Of a DNA stretch of 64,000 nucleotides, positions 23,455 to 34,753 are shown piece by piece; position 1 is the first letter of the stretch, and the number at the start of each line of letters is the position of its first letter. Source of the stretch: an uncultured Massilia sp. GTDB lineage: Bacteria; Pseudomonadota; Gammaproteobacteria; Burkholderiales; Burkholderiaceae. Location: the NCBI GenBank assembly GCA_946481275.1, contig CAMLMV010000002.1, positions 62,001 through 126,000 on the forward strand, in the 5' to 3' direction. The notes under the pieces were generated by a model. It saw nothing but the letters and a program-made list of their open reading frames with translations. It was not told the DNA's origin and searched no databases. The position numbers and the translations under genes are program-made.

Positions 23455-24666
23455 ATGACCACGCCCACCTCGCCTTCCGTCACGGCGGCCGGGCCGGCCA
23501 GCGCCGCGCCCGGGACCGTCCTCCAGATCCTCTTTTCCGTCGCCTTCGTACACCTGCTGAACGATTGCGTGCAGGCGGTGCTGCCGTCGATCTATCCGCT
23601 ACTGAAGGAACAGTTCGCGCTCAGCTTCACGCAGGTGGGCCTGATCACGCTGACGTTCCAGTGCACCGCGTCGCTGCTGCAGCCGTGGATCGGCCTCTAC
23701 ACCGACAAGCGCCCGATCCCATTCCTGCTGCCGGCAGGGATGTGCGTAACCCTGGCCGGCGTCGCGCTGCTGGCCGTCGCCGGTACCTTCACGATGCTGT
23801 TGCTGGCCGCCGGCATGATCGGCATCGGCTCGTCGACCTTCCACCCGGAGGCCTCGCGCGTGGCGCGGCTCGCGTCCGGCGGGCGCTTCGGCTTCGCGCA
23901 ATCGCTGTTCCAGGTCGGGGGCAACCTGGGCTCCGCATTCGGTCCGCTGCTGGCCGCCGCCATCATCGTGGGCCGCGGCCAGGGGCGCATCGCGTGGTTC
24001 ATGCTGTTCATCCTCGTCGCCGTGATCGTGCTCGTGGGCGTCTCGCGCTGGTACGGCAGCCACCTCAAGACGATGACGCGCAAGGCCGCCGCGCACGCGG
24101 GTCCGGCGCTGCCGCGCGCGACCGTCGTGCGCGCGCTGGCCGTGCTGGCCATGCTCGTGTTCTCGAAATACGTCTACATGGCGAGCCTGTCGAGCTATTA
24201 CACGTTCTACCTGATCGAGAAATTCCACGTCCCTGTCGGTACCGCGCAGCTGTACCTGTTCGTGTTCCTCGCGGCTGTCGCCGCAGGCACATTCGCGGGC
24301 GGCCCGATCGGCGACCGCATCGGCCGCAAGCGCGTGATCTGGGTATCGATCCTCGGCGCCGCGCCGTTCACGCTGGCGCTGCCGTATGCGGACCTGTTCT
24401 GGACCGGCGTGCTGTCCGTCGTGATCGGGCTCGTGATGTCGTCCGCGTTTTCCGCGATCGTCGTGTTCGCGCAGGAGCTCGTGCCGGGCAAGGTCGGCAT
24501 GATCGCGGGGATCTTCTTTGGGTTGATGTTCGGCGTCAGCGGGATCGGCGCCGCGGCCATGGGGCATCTGGCCGACGTCTCCGGTATCGAGACGGTGTAT
24601 CGGCTGGCGTCGTTCCTGCCGCTGCTGGGGATTCTGGCGGCATTCCTCCCACGGATGAAATCGTAG
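23455..24666 (+). CDS. fsr: MFS efflux transporter, fosmidomycin resistance (Fsr) family
   Basis: A 403-residue, 12-segment major facilitator protein whose N-terminal half closely follows Escherichia coli Fsr: LLNDCVQAVLPSIYPLLKE, LSFTQVGLITLTFQ, GIGSSTFHPEASRVARLASG and FAQSLFQVGGNLGS. Fsr exports fosmidomycin by proton antiport; the natural substrate is unknown. The ATG at 23455 precedes the first conserved segment. The AraC gene on the other strand starts 76 nt away and is a likely regulator. The stop codon lies in one arm of a palindrome shared with the convergent glucokinase gene. Confidence 0.92.
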   Translation: MTTPTSPSVTAAGPASAAPGTVLQILFSVAFVHLLNDCVQAVLPSIYPLLKEQFALSFTQVGLITLTFQCTASLLQPWIGLYTDKRPIPFLLPAGMCVTLAGVALLAVAGTFTMLLLAAGMIGIGSSTFHPEASRVARLASGGRFGFAQSLFQVGGNLGSAFGPLLAAAIIVGRGQGRIAWFMLFILVAVIVLVGVSRWYGSHLKTMTRKAAAHAGPALPRATVVRALAVLAMLVFSKYVYMASLSSYYTFYLIEKFHVPVGTAQLYLFVFLAAVAAGTFAGGPIGDRIGRKRVIWVSILGAAPFTLALPYADLFWTGVLSVVIGLVMSSAFSAIVVFAQELVPGKVGMIAGIFFGLMFGVSGIGAAAMGHLADVSGIETVYRLASFLPLLGILAAFLPRMKS

Positions 24667-24695
24667 GACGGACGCCGCCGCCGTCCACCCTACGA
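24661..24695. repeat. Palindrome containing both stop codons of convergent genes
   Basis: Seven pairs (24661-24667 with 24689-24695), two mismatches and five further pairs form a long hairpin around a 7-nt loop. The TAG of fsr and the TAG of the glucokinase fusion lie in opposite arms. It may act as a bidirectional terminator; there is no T-run. Confidence 0.6.
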
Positions 24696-26552
24696 ATCAA
24701 GGTGGGAGATCAGCGCCCTGCGCCCTTCCCCTTCACCCTCCACCGCTGCCGGCGGCAGCGCCCGCGCATGGTGCACGTCGACGGAGATGCCGACCGCCAT
24801 GATGTCGATGAGGAGCAGCTGCAAAATCCGCGAAATCATCGCGAGGAAGTGCGTGCTGTCCTCCGCGTGGTCCACGGCCAGCAGCACGTCCGCGCGGCGC
24901 GCGAGCGGCGACTGGCTGTTGCAGATCGCGATGACGTCGGCACCGGCCGCGCGTGCCGCATCCACGGCCGACAGCAGGTCCGGCAAACGGCCCGAGTTCG
25001 AGATCGCGACGACCACGTCGCCGGGTCCCAGCAGCTCCGCCGCCAGCTTGAACAGGTGCGAGTCGCCGTACAGCGCCGTCGGGATGCGGAAGCGGAAGAA
25101 CTTGTGCTGGCCGTCCAGCGCCACCACGCGCGAATTTCCCATCGCGTAGAACTCCACCCGCTTCGCGCGGCTCACCAGTTCGATCGCACGGTCGATGGCG
25201 CGCACGTCCAGCTGGTCGCGGAACTGCAGGATCGCCGAGATCGTGTTGTCGATGACCTTCGCGGACAGATCGTGCGTGCTGTCGCTGCCGCGCACCTGGC
25301 TGTGGCGCACGGGGATCGAGCCCGTGAGGCTGCTCGCGAACTTCAGCTTGAAGTCGGCCAGGCCGAGGAAGCCCAGCGAGCGGCAGAAGCGGATCACCGT
25401 CGGCTGGCTCACGTCCGCCAACTTGGCGATGCCGGCGATCGGCTCGTTCAGCACGAGGCGCGGCTGTTCCAGCACGAGGGCTGCCACGCGCTGCTCGGCC
25501 GGCGTCAGCTCCGGGCGCAGCTTGTGGATGCGGTCCATCAGCGTGTTGCCGCCGCTGCGGCCGCGCAGGTGTTCCGACAGGATGTTCGCGACACCGTCGA
25601 ACGCCACGTGCGGCGTCGAGATCACGTACGTCGGGATGTCGGACAGGTAGCTGGAAAAACGTCCCTTCGCTTCGAAGCGCGTGCGGAACGGCGACGTCCT
25701 GAACCACTCGCCCAGGCGCGGCACGATGCCGCCGCCGATGAAGATGCCGCCGAATGCACCGAGCGTCACCGCGAGGTTCGCCGCGGCGCTGCCCAGCATG
25801 CCGCTGAACGCTTCCAGCACTTCGAGGCACAGCGGATCGTGGTCGTCGAGCGCGCCGGTGATGATCTCGGCGGACGTGCGCGCGGGCACCTCCACCTTGT
25901 TACGCTCGGCGAGCGCGCGATGGATGATCTCCATGCCGGGGCCGGAGATCAGGCGTTCGTTCGACACGTGGCTCCATTCGCGCCACGCGGTCTGCAGGAT
26001 CGCGAACTCGCGCTCGTCGCTGGGCGCGAAGTTGACGTGGCCGCCCTCGCTGCCGAGGGTGACGAAGCCGTCGACGGTCGGAATGCCGCCGGAGACGCCC
26101 AGGCCCGTGCCCGGCCCGAGCACGCCCAGCACGGCGCCCGGCACGGGTTTGCCGGGGCCGACCTGCATCAGGTCCGATTCCTTCAGGCCCGGGATCGCCA
26201 TCGCCAGCGCCGTGAAGTCGTTCACGATCAGCAGCGTGTCCAGCCCGAGTTCGCGGCGCACGGCGTCCGTGGAGAATTCCCACGGCCGGTTCGTCATGCG
26301 CACGTAGTCGCCGTCAACGGGATTCGCGAGCGCGAGCGCGCCGTGGTGCAGGCGCGTGTCCGCGTGTTCGGCGAGGTAGAAACGCAGCATCGGGACGATG
26401 CCCGAGTAGTCGTCGCACTTCAGCACGCGCACCGAACGATAGGTGCCGGGCGCGGTCTGCAGCGCAAAGCGCGCGTGCGTCGCACCGATGTCGGCCAGCA
26501 GGCGCGGGCCGTCGGCGAACGCGGTGCGGGTATTGTCTGGTTGCTCTTCCAT
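24690..26552 (-). CDS. glk: Bifunctional glucokinase / HexR-RpiR-type regulator (copy 1)
   Basis: The 620-residue fusion has an N-terminal glucokinase (about 1-335) with the ATP site LLADIGATHARF (Asp21-Phe29), PGTGLGVSGG and the active-site region SEGGHVNFAPSD. A C-terminal regulator follows, with an RpiR helix-turn-helix (AKLADVSQPTVIRFCRSLGF, about 375-395) and a SIS sugar-phosphate-binding domain (AMGNSRVVALDGQHKFF onward, VAISNSGRLPDLL). It should phosphorylate glucose and sense a phosphorylated sugar (KDPG in known HexR) to control sugar genes. The start overlaps the alpha-glucosidase stop in TAATG, so the two are coupled. A paralogue lies at 39839-41707. Confidence 0.95.
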   Translation of the reverse strand: MEEQPDNTRTAFADGPRLLADIGATHARFALQTAPGTYRSVRVLKCDDYSGIVPMLRFYLAEHADTRLHHGALALANPVDGDYVRMTNRPWEFSTDAVRRELGLDTLLIVNDFTALAMAIPGLKESDLMQVGPGKPVPGAVLGVLGPGTGLGVSGGIPTVDGFVTLGSEGGHVNFAPSDEREFAILQTAWREWSHVSNERLISGPGMEIIHRALAERNKVEVPARTSAEIITGALDDHDPLCLEVLEAFSGMLGSAAANLAVTLGAFGGIFIGGGIVPRLGEWFRTSPFRTRFEAKGRFSSYLSDIPTYVISTPHVAFDGVANILSEHLRGRSGGNTLMDRIHKLRPELTPAEQRVAALVLEQPRLVLNEPIAGIAKLADVSQPTVIRFCRSLGFLGLADFKLKFASSLTGSIPVRHSQVRGSDSTHDLSAKVIDNTISAILQFRDQLDVRAIDRAIELVSRAKRVEFYAMGNSRVVALDGQHKFFRFRIPTALYGDSHLFKLAAELLGPGDVVVAISNSGRLPDLLSAVDAARAAGADVIAICNSQSPLARRADVLLAVDHAEDSTHFLAMISRILQLLLIDIMAVGISVDVHHARALPPAAVEGEGEGRRALISHLDS

Positions 26553-28180
26553 TATGCGATTGTACCGAACCAGGCGCCGTATGGCGGCAGCGTGACGGTC
26601 GTGCCGTTCACGTCGCCGGGCAGGCCGTGGCCTTCGAGCTTGTTCGCGCCGTCGGCGGCCGGCCAGTCGAAGCTCAAGGGTGCGTTGGTCACGTTGAACA
26701 CGGCCAGCACGGACGGGAAGCCTTCCTCGTCGCGGCGCAGCGCCAGCGCCTGTTCCGGCACGTCGAAGAACACGATGTCGCCGCGCGTCAGCTGCGGCAG
26801 GCCGCGGCGCCATTGGATGATGTTGCGCGCGAAGTTCAGCGTCGATTGCGGATCCTTGTCCTGGCCCGCCTCGGCCAGGCACACGTGCTCCGGCGGCACG
26901 GGCAGCCACGGTTTGCCGGTGGTGAAGCCGGCGTTCGGCCCTTCGCTCGTCCACGGCATCGGCGTGCGGCAGCCGTCGCGGCCCTTGAACTCGGGCCAGA
27001 ACGTGATGCCGTACGGGTCCTGCAGCAGCTCATAAGGCACGTCCGCTTCCGGCAGCGCCAGCTCGTCGCCCTGGTACAGGCACGGCGTGCCTTTCAGCGA
27101 CAGCTGCAGCGCCAGCACGAGTTTCGACAGGGCCGGGGTCCACTCGCCGGCCGACCAGCGCGTGGCGACGCGGATCGAGTCATGGTTACCGACCGACCAC
27201 GACGCCCAGCCATCCTTCACGCGCGCATTGAATTCCTCGACCTGGCGGCGGATGTGGCGGCTGGAGAACTGCGGCGTCAGCAGGTTGAAGCTGTAGGCCA
27301 TGTGCAGCTTGTCGCCGCCCGACGTGTAGTCGGCCATCACGGCCAGCGAATCGTCCGCGCCCACTTCGCCGATCGCGACGGCGCCGTATTCGTCCAGCAG
27401 CTTGCGCAGCCTTTGCAGGAACGCGATGTTCTCGGGCTGGGTCTTGTCGTGGATGTGCGCCTGCATGCCGTACGGGTTCACGTCCGTGACGGTCGACGTG
27501 TCGCGCACGAGCGCCGGCGGATTGCTCTGGAGCGTACGGTCGTGGAAGTGGAAGTTGCAGGCGTCCATGCGCACGCCGTCGACACCCCGTTCGAGCCAGA
27601 AGCGCAGCGAATCCAGGTGCGCCTGCTGCACCGCCGGATTATGGAAATTCACCTGCGGCTGGTTCACGAGGAAGTTGTGCATGTAGTACTGCTTGCGGCG
27701 GCTGTCCCACTGCCACGCCGAGCCGCCGAACACGGACAGCCAGTTGTTGGGCGGGTTGCCGTCCGGGAGAGGATCGGACCACACATACCAGTCGGCCTTC
27801 GGATTGTCGCGGCTCGAACGGCTCTCGACGAACCACGGGTGGTTCTCGGCCGTGTGCGCCATCACCTGGTCGATCATGATCTTGAGGCCCAGGCCGTGCG
27901 CCTTCGCGACGAGCGCGTCGAAATCGGCGAGGGTGCCGAACAGCGGGTCGACGTCGCAGTAGTCCGCGATGTCGTAGCCGAAGTCCTTCATCGGCGACTT
28001 GAAGAATGGCGACAGCCAGACGATGTCCACGCCCAGGCTGGCGATGTAATCCAGCTTGGCGGTGATGCCCGGCAGGTCGCCCACGCCATCGCCATTCGTG
28101 TCGAGATAGCTGCGCGGGTAGACCTGGTAGATGATGGCTTCGCGCCACCACGGATTCTTGTCGTGCGAGGAAGTGGTCAT
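26552..28180 (-). CDS. GH13 alpha-glucosidase
   Basis: A 542-residue cytoplasmic GH13 enzyme without a signal peptide. It starts WWREAIIYQVYPRSY, typical of alpha-glucosidases and oligo-1,6-glucosidases of proteobacterial maltodextrin loci. Catalytic residues visible are the nucleophile Asp206 (DGVRMDACN), the acid/base Glu272 (AIGEVGADD) and the stabiliser Asp334 (VGNHDS). It would release glucose from imported maltose and maltodextrins. It is translationally coupled to glucokinase copy 1 downstream, which would phosphorylate the glucose, and is divergent from the pullulanase. Confidence 0.93.
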   Translation of the reverse strand: MTTSSHDKNPWWREAIIYQVYPRSYLDTNGDGVGDLPGITAKLDYIASLGVDIVWLSPFFKSPMKDFGYDIADYCDVDPLFGTLADFDALVAKAHGLGLKIMIDQVMAHTAENHPWFVESRSSRDNPKADWYVWSDPLPDGNPPNNWLSVFGGSAWQWDSRRKQYYMHNFLVNQPQVNFHNPAVQQAHLDSLRFWLERGVDGVRMDACNFHFHDRTLQSNPPALVRDTSTVTDVNPYGMQAHIHDKTQPENIAFLQRLRKLLDEYGAVAIGEVGADDSLAVMADYTSGGDKLHMAYSFNLLTPQFSSRHIRRQVEEFNARVKDGWASWSVGNHDSIRVATRWSAGEWTPALSKLVLALQLSLKGTPCLYQGDELALPEADVPYELLQDPYGITFWPEFKGRDGCRTPMPWTSEGPNAGFTTGKPWLPVPPEHVCLAEAGQDKDPQSTLNFARNIIQWRRGLPQLTRGDIVFFDVPEQALALRRDEEGFPSVLAVFNVTNAPLSFDWPAADGANKLEGHGLPGDVNGTTVTLPPYGAWFGTIA

Positions 28181-28322
28181 GCGGTGTCTCTCCAGTGATT
28201 TTTACGCAATATACAGGATGAAATCTGCAATGACAATCGCCACAAAAATGGCGCAAAACATCAAATATTCATTTAAATCATCGACTTACGCATTTTCATG
28301 CGAAACGAGCCTCATCCGATCG

Positions 28323-28337
28323 GTAGTCAAACTACAT
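28323..28337 (+). promoter_or_regulatory. Inverted-repeat candidate operator before the pullulanase
   Basis: GTAGTCAAACTAC (28323-28335) is a 5-bp inverted repeat with a 3-nt spacer, followed by AT. It sits 43 nt before the pullulanase start in the AT-rich 199-nt gap shared with the alpha-glucosidase. Similar ATGTAGT-containing sites occur before the sugar permease operon and both right-hand TonB receptors. Confidence 0.4.
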
Positions 28338-28379
28338 CAAAGAGTGTTAACCTGTCGCGTCGACAAAACACCAGCCACC

Positions 28380-31094
<2,715 letters not shown>

Positions 31095-31101
31095 GGCCGC
31101 A

Positions 31102-31848
31102 TCACATCGGCCGGAAACGCCAGGCGAAGGTCTGGCTGGCGCGGAAGACTTCGTCGCGGCCGCGCAGCTGCACGGTGATGCGGCCCATCAGGTCGCGGCG
31201 CGCATGGGCGATCGCGTCGGCGCGCACCGCTACGCCGCGGTGGATCTGCCAGAACTCGTCCGGATCGAGCGCGTCGAGGAGTTCCTTGAGCGACTTGCGC
31301 ACGTGCGTCTCGCCATCGGTGGCGACGACGCGCGTGTACTTGTCTTCCGACTGGAAGAACAGGATGCTCGAGACGGGAATGACCTTGATCGTGTCGCCGA
31401 CGCTGGCGCTGATCCAGCGCATGCGCGGCGCGGCCTGCGGCTGCAGGCGGCGTTCCAGGTCGGCCAGGCGCCGGCCGAGGTCCTGGTCCTGCACGCCCGC
31501 GCGCGCCCGCACGCGCTCGACGCACTGGCGCAGCCGCGCGGGCGTGACGGGCTTGAGCAGGTAGTCGAGCGCGCCCGCCTCGAACGCGTCGAACGCGTGC
31601 GCGCTGTAGGCCGTGGTGAACACGACGTTCGTGACGCCGTCCGCGGCCGCCACCTCCAGGCCACTGAGTCCCGGCATGCGGATGTCGAGGAAGGCGATGT
31701 CGGGCCGATGTTGTCCGATGGCCGCGAGCGCAGCGGCGCCGTCCGCGCATTCGGCCACGATGCGCAGGTCGGGCCAGGCGTCGGCCAGCAGCCGGCGCAA
31801 TTCGCTGCGCGGCAGGTCTTCGTCGTCGGCGATGATGGCGGTGGGCAT
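31102..31848 (-). CDS. LytTR-family response regulator
   Basis: The 248-residue protein has a receiver domain (acidic pocket ADDED, phosphoacceptor Asp55 in FLDIRMPG) and a C-terminal LytTR DNA-binding domain (about 145-245; ISASVGDTIKVIPVSSILFFQSEDKYTRVVATDGE). It is encoded 7 nt downstream of its cognate LytS-type kinase. The target is unknown; neighbours are the convergent pullulanase (7-nt gap) and, beyond the kinase, an alcohol dehydrogenase. Confidence 0.94.
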   Translation of the reverse strand: MPTAIIADDEDLPRSELRRLLADAWPDLRIVAECADGAAALAAIGQHRPDIAFLDIRMPGLSGLEVAAADGVTNVVFTTAYSAHAFDAFEAGALDYLLKPVTPARLRQCVERVRARAGVQDQDLGRRLADLERRLQPQAAPRMRWISASVGDTIKVIPVSSILFFQSEDKYTRVVATDGETHVRKSLKELLDALDPDEFWQIHRGVAVRADAIAHARRDLMGRITVQLRGRDEVFRASQTFAWRFRPM

Positions 31849-31855
31849 CGTGCGT

Positions 31856-33541
31856 TCAGGCAGTCAGGGGCAGGCGCAGGATAGCCGCAACGCCGCCCTC
31901 CGGCAAGGCCTTGAGCGTCAGTCCCGCCTGGCTCCCGTACAGGCCCGTCAGGCGCTCCTGGATGTTCGCGAGGCCCACCCCGGTACCGGACGTGGCGCTG
32001 CCGAAGCCGACGCCATCGTCGCGCACCTCCAGTTCCAGCAGCGGCACGCCGGCATCCATCACGCGGCGGGCAGAGACCGTAATGCGCGCCGGCCCGGCCT
32101 TCGGCTCGACGCCATGCTTGACGGCGTTCTCGACGAGCGAGATCAGCATCAGCGGCGGCACTTGCGCCGCCTCGAGTCCGGATTCGGTCTCCACCGCGAA
32201 CGCGAGCCGCGGCATGCGCTCGTGCATCAGCGCCAGGTAGGCACGGGCCGCATCGAGCTGGCGGGCCAGCGGCACGCTGCCGCTCGCGGCCTCGTGGCGC
32301 ATCTGCGGGATGGTCGCGCGCAGGTAGTCGGCCAGGTGGTCGACGATGGCGGCGGCGCGCGCCTGGTCGGACACGATGGCCGAGCGCACGCTGGCCAGCG
32401 TGTTGAACAGGAAGTGCGGTTCGACCTGGGCCGCGAGCACGGACAGGCGCAGCTCGGCCTCGACGCGCGCAGCGTCGGCGCGGCGCACCGCCTGGTCGCG
32501 CAGCACGTCATCGAGCTTGCCGCGCTGGCGCACGAACGCGACCAGGTCGGTGATGCCGCCCAGCCAGCACACGAGCAGCACAACCGCCAGCAGCATGACG
32601 AAGGCGCCCGCCGTGCCGGCGGTGCTGCGTACGCCGGGCCGTGGTGCGGCTGCGGGCGTCACGGTCGCGGGTGCGTGCCGCGCCTGCACGCGGAGGAATT
32701 CGGCCAGGACCTTGTCGTACTGCGCCTGGGCCGCCGCATATGCCGGGCTTGCCGGCGCGGCGCGTGCCGGTTGCGATCGCGTGCCCTGTTCGACCTGGTA
32801 GCGCAGCAGCTTTTCGAATGCGGCGCGCCCGGCCAGCGTGGCCTGTTCCTGGGCCCGCGTCAACGACGCATTCTCGCTCTGCAGTTTCAGGTAAGCCGCC
32901 ACGGCCGCGGATTCCCGCGGCGTCAGGGGCGCATCGCCGGCGGGCGCAACGCTGGCCAGCACGGCCTGTGCGCTTTGCAGGTCATCGAACGCCTTCTGCT
33001 CCTCCTGGCTCATCTTGCGCCAATTCGTGCCCGGCTCGACGCTGAACGTCGGCCCGGCCTGCCAGTTAACCATGAACTGCACACGCGGCAGCAGATGGAC
33101 GACGCGTTCGCCGGTGGCGGGATCGACGCGCGCCGCCTCATACCAGTTCTTCAGCTGGAAAGCCGTGGCCACGCTGGCCGCCATTCCCAGCAGCAGCATG
33201 CACAGGATGCCCGCGAACTCGCGCCCGACGGGCCAGCCGCGCGCACGCACCCACACGGCCAGCCCCGGGCCGAGCAGCACGAGCACCACGCCGGGCACGC
33301 CGAACACGCTGCCGATGCGCAGCACATCGACCCAGTCGACGCTTTGCGGCTGCAGCGGAATCGCCGCCAGCGCCGCGTTCAGCAGCGCCGCCGCGAGCAA
33401 TCCGGTCAGGAACGCGATGCTGCGGTAGCGGAACCACGCGAGCCCGAAGATGGGGAAGTGGCGCGCGCGGCCGAACCAGCTGGCGTGCACGACGACGTCT
33501 GGCGGCAGCGGCATGGCGGTGATGGAACTGGACAAGGACAT
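31856..33541 (-). CDS. LytS/YehU-type sensor histidine kinase
   Basis: The 561-residue kinase has about three N-terminal membrane segments (within residues 35-125), a long region of about 185 residues that is probably extracytoplasmic, a further membrane segment near 310-335 (FVMLLAVVLLVCWLGG), and a His_kinase/HATPase pair. The phosphoacceptor is His376 in EPHFLFNTLASV, and the ATP lid motifs are LVENAVKHG and GTGVGLANIQERL. It should phosphorylate the LytTR regulator just downstream. The large sensor loop, rich in Ala, Gln and Glu, is unlike the 5TM sensors of classic LytS. Confidence 0.92.
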   Translation of the reverse strand: MSLSSSITAMPLPPDVVVHASWFGRARHFPIFGLAWFRYRSIAFLTGLLAAALLNAALAAIPLQPQSVDWVDVLRIGSVFGVPGVVLVLLGPGLAVWVRARGWPVGREFAGILCMLLLGMAASVATAFQLKNWYEAARVDPATGERVVHLLPRVQFMVNWQAGPTFSVEPGTNWRKMSQEEQKAFDDLQSAQAVLASVAPAGDAPLTPRESAAVAAYLKLQSENASLTRAQEQATLAGRAAFEKLLRYQVEQGTRSQPARAAPASPAYAAAQAQYDKVLAEFLRVQARHAPATVTPAAAPRPGVRSTAGTAGAFVMLLAVVLLVCWLGGITDLVAFVRQRGKLDDVLRDQAVRRADAARVEAELRLSVLAAQVEPHFLFNTLASVRSAIVSDQARAAAIVDHLADYLRATIPQMRHEAASGSVPLARQLDAARAYLALMHERMPRLAFAVETESGLEAAQVPPLMLISLVENAVKHGVEPKAGPARITVSARRVMDAGVPLLELEVRDDGVGFGSATSGTGVGLANIQERLTGLYGSQAGLTLKALPEGGVAAILRLPLTA

Positions 33542-33715
33542 CGGAACGCTCTCGGGTCGATTCGGAAGGCGCCAGTGTAGGGCCTGGAACGCGGTGCGGG
33601 AACCCGTGCGACGAAACGGGCCTGGGCGCGACGAAGCGGCCTGCGGCGGCGCGAACGGCGCGCGCCCGCAACCCCGCCGGTGCTAGCATTTTTGCGTCAC
33701 CCTACGGAGGCACTC

Positions 33716-34753
33716 ATGAATACCGGCACGATCAGGGCATGGGCCGCGGCCACGGCCGGCGGCCCGCTGGAACCGTTCGCATATGACCCGGGCCCGCTGG
33801 GACCGGAAGACGTGGAGGTCGAGGTCGAGCATTGCGGCGTCTGCCACTCCGACCTCTCCATGCTGGACAACGAATGGGGGATCACGGCGTACCCGTTCGT
33901 GCCCGGCCACGAAGCCATCGGCCGCGTGGCCGCGCTCGGCGCCATCGCCGCGACCAAGGGCCTCACCGTCGGCCAGCGCGTGGGCGTGGGCTGGAACGTG
34001 CGCAGCTGCCAGCACTGCGCGGCCTGCATCCGCGGCGATTTTCACCTGTGCGCCAGCGTGCAGGCGACCATCGTCGGGCACCACGGCGCCTTTGCCGACC
34101 GCGTGCGCGCCCACTGGATCTGGACCATCCCGATTCCCGGCGCGCTGGCGGCGCAGAACGCCGGGCCGCTGCTGTGCGGCGGCATCACCGTGTTCGCGCC
34201 GCTGCTGCAGCTGCACGTGCCGCCGACGGCGCGCGTGGCGGTGTTCGGCATCGGCGGCCTCGGACACATGGCGCTGATGTTCGCCCATGCCTGGGGCTGC
34301 GACGTGACGGCATTCACGTCCTCGCCCGGCAAGGTGCAGGAAGCGATGAGCTTCGGCGCCCACCACACGGCCTCGAGCCGCTCCGACGCCGACATGCAGC
34401 GCCTGGCCGGCAGCTTCGATTTCGTCTTCATCACGGCCAATGCGCCGCTCGACTGGGATGCCGTCATCGCCCTGCTCGCGCCGGGCGGCCGCCTGCACTT
34501 CCTCGGCGCCGTGCTGCAGCCCGTACCCGTGCAGGTCATGAGCCTGATCATGGGCCAGCGTGCGATCTCCGCGTCGCCCACGGGCAGCCGCGCGCACATC
34601 GACACGATGCTGCGCTTCGCGACCCACCACCACGTGGCGCCCAAGGTCGAGCACTTCCCGATGCGCCGCGTGAACGAGGCGATGGACCATCTGCGCGCGG
34701 GCAAGGCGAGCTACCGGATCGTGCTGGATGCGGATTTCGCTCACTCGCCCTGA
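33716..34753 (+). CDS. Zinc-dependent alcohol dehydrogenase, cinnamyl/YahK-like
   Basis: A 345-residue medium-chain dehydrogenase. The catalytic zinc site is EHCGVCHSD (Cys40) and VPGHEAIG. The structural zinc cysteines lie in RSCQHCAACIRGDFHLC. The nucleotide fold is FGIGGLGHMALMFA. It probably reduces aldehydes with NADPH, as do YahK and related enzymes. The ATG at 33716 is preceded by ACGGAGG, so the upstream in-frame ATG is rejected. The 3' end overlaps the convergent AraC gene by 13 nt. Confidence 0.93.
   Translation: MNTGTIRAWAAATAGGPLEPFAYDPGPLGPEDVEVEVEHCGVCHSDLSMLDNEWGITAYPFVPGHEAIGRVAALGAIAATKGLTVGQRVGVGWNVRSCQHCAACIRGDFHLCASVQATIVGHHGAFADRVRAHWIWTIPIPGALAAQNAGPLLCGGITVFAPLLQLHVPPTARVAVFGIGGLGHMALMFAHAWGCDVTAFTSSPGKVQEAMSFGAHHTASSRSDADMQRLAGSFDFVFITANAPLDWDAVIALLAPGGRLHFLGAVLQPVPVQVMSLIMGQRAISASPTGSRAHIDTMLRFATHHHVAPKVEHFPMRRVNEAMDHLRAGKASYRIVLDADFAHSP

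Noticed and set aside
23565..27035. A 1156-codon plus-strand open frame crossing fsr, the glucokinase fusion and alpha-glucosidase
   Set aside because: It overlaps three well-supported genes in other frames and has no domain or ribosome site.
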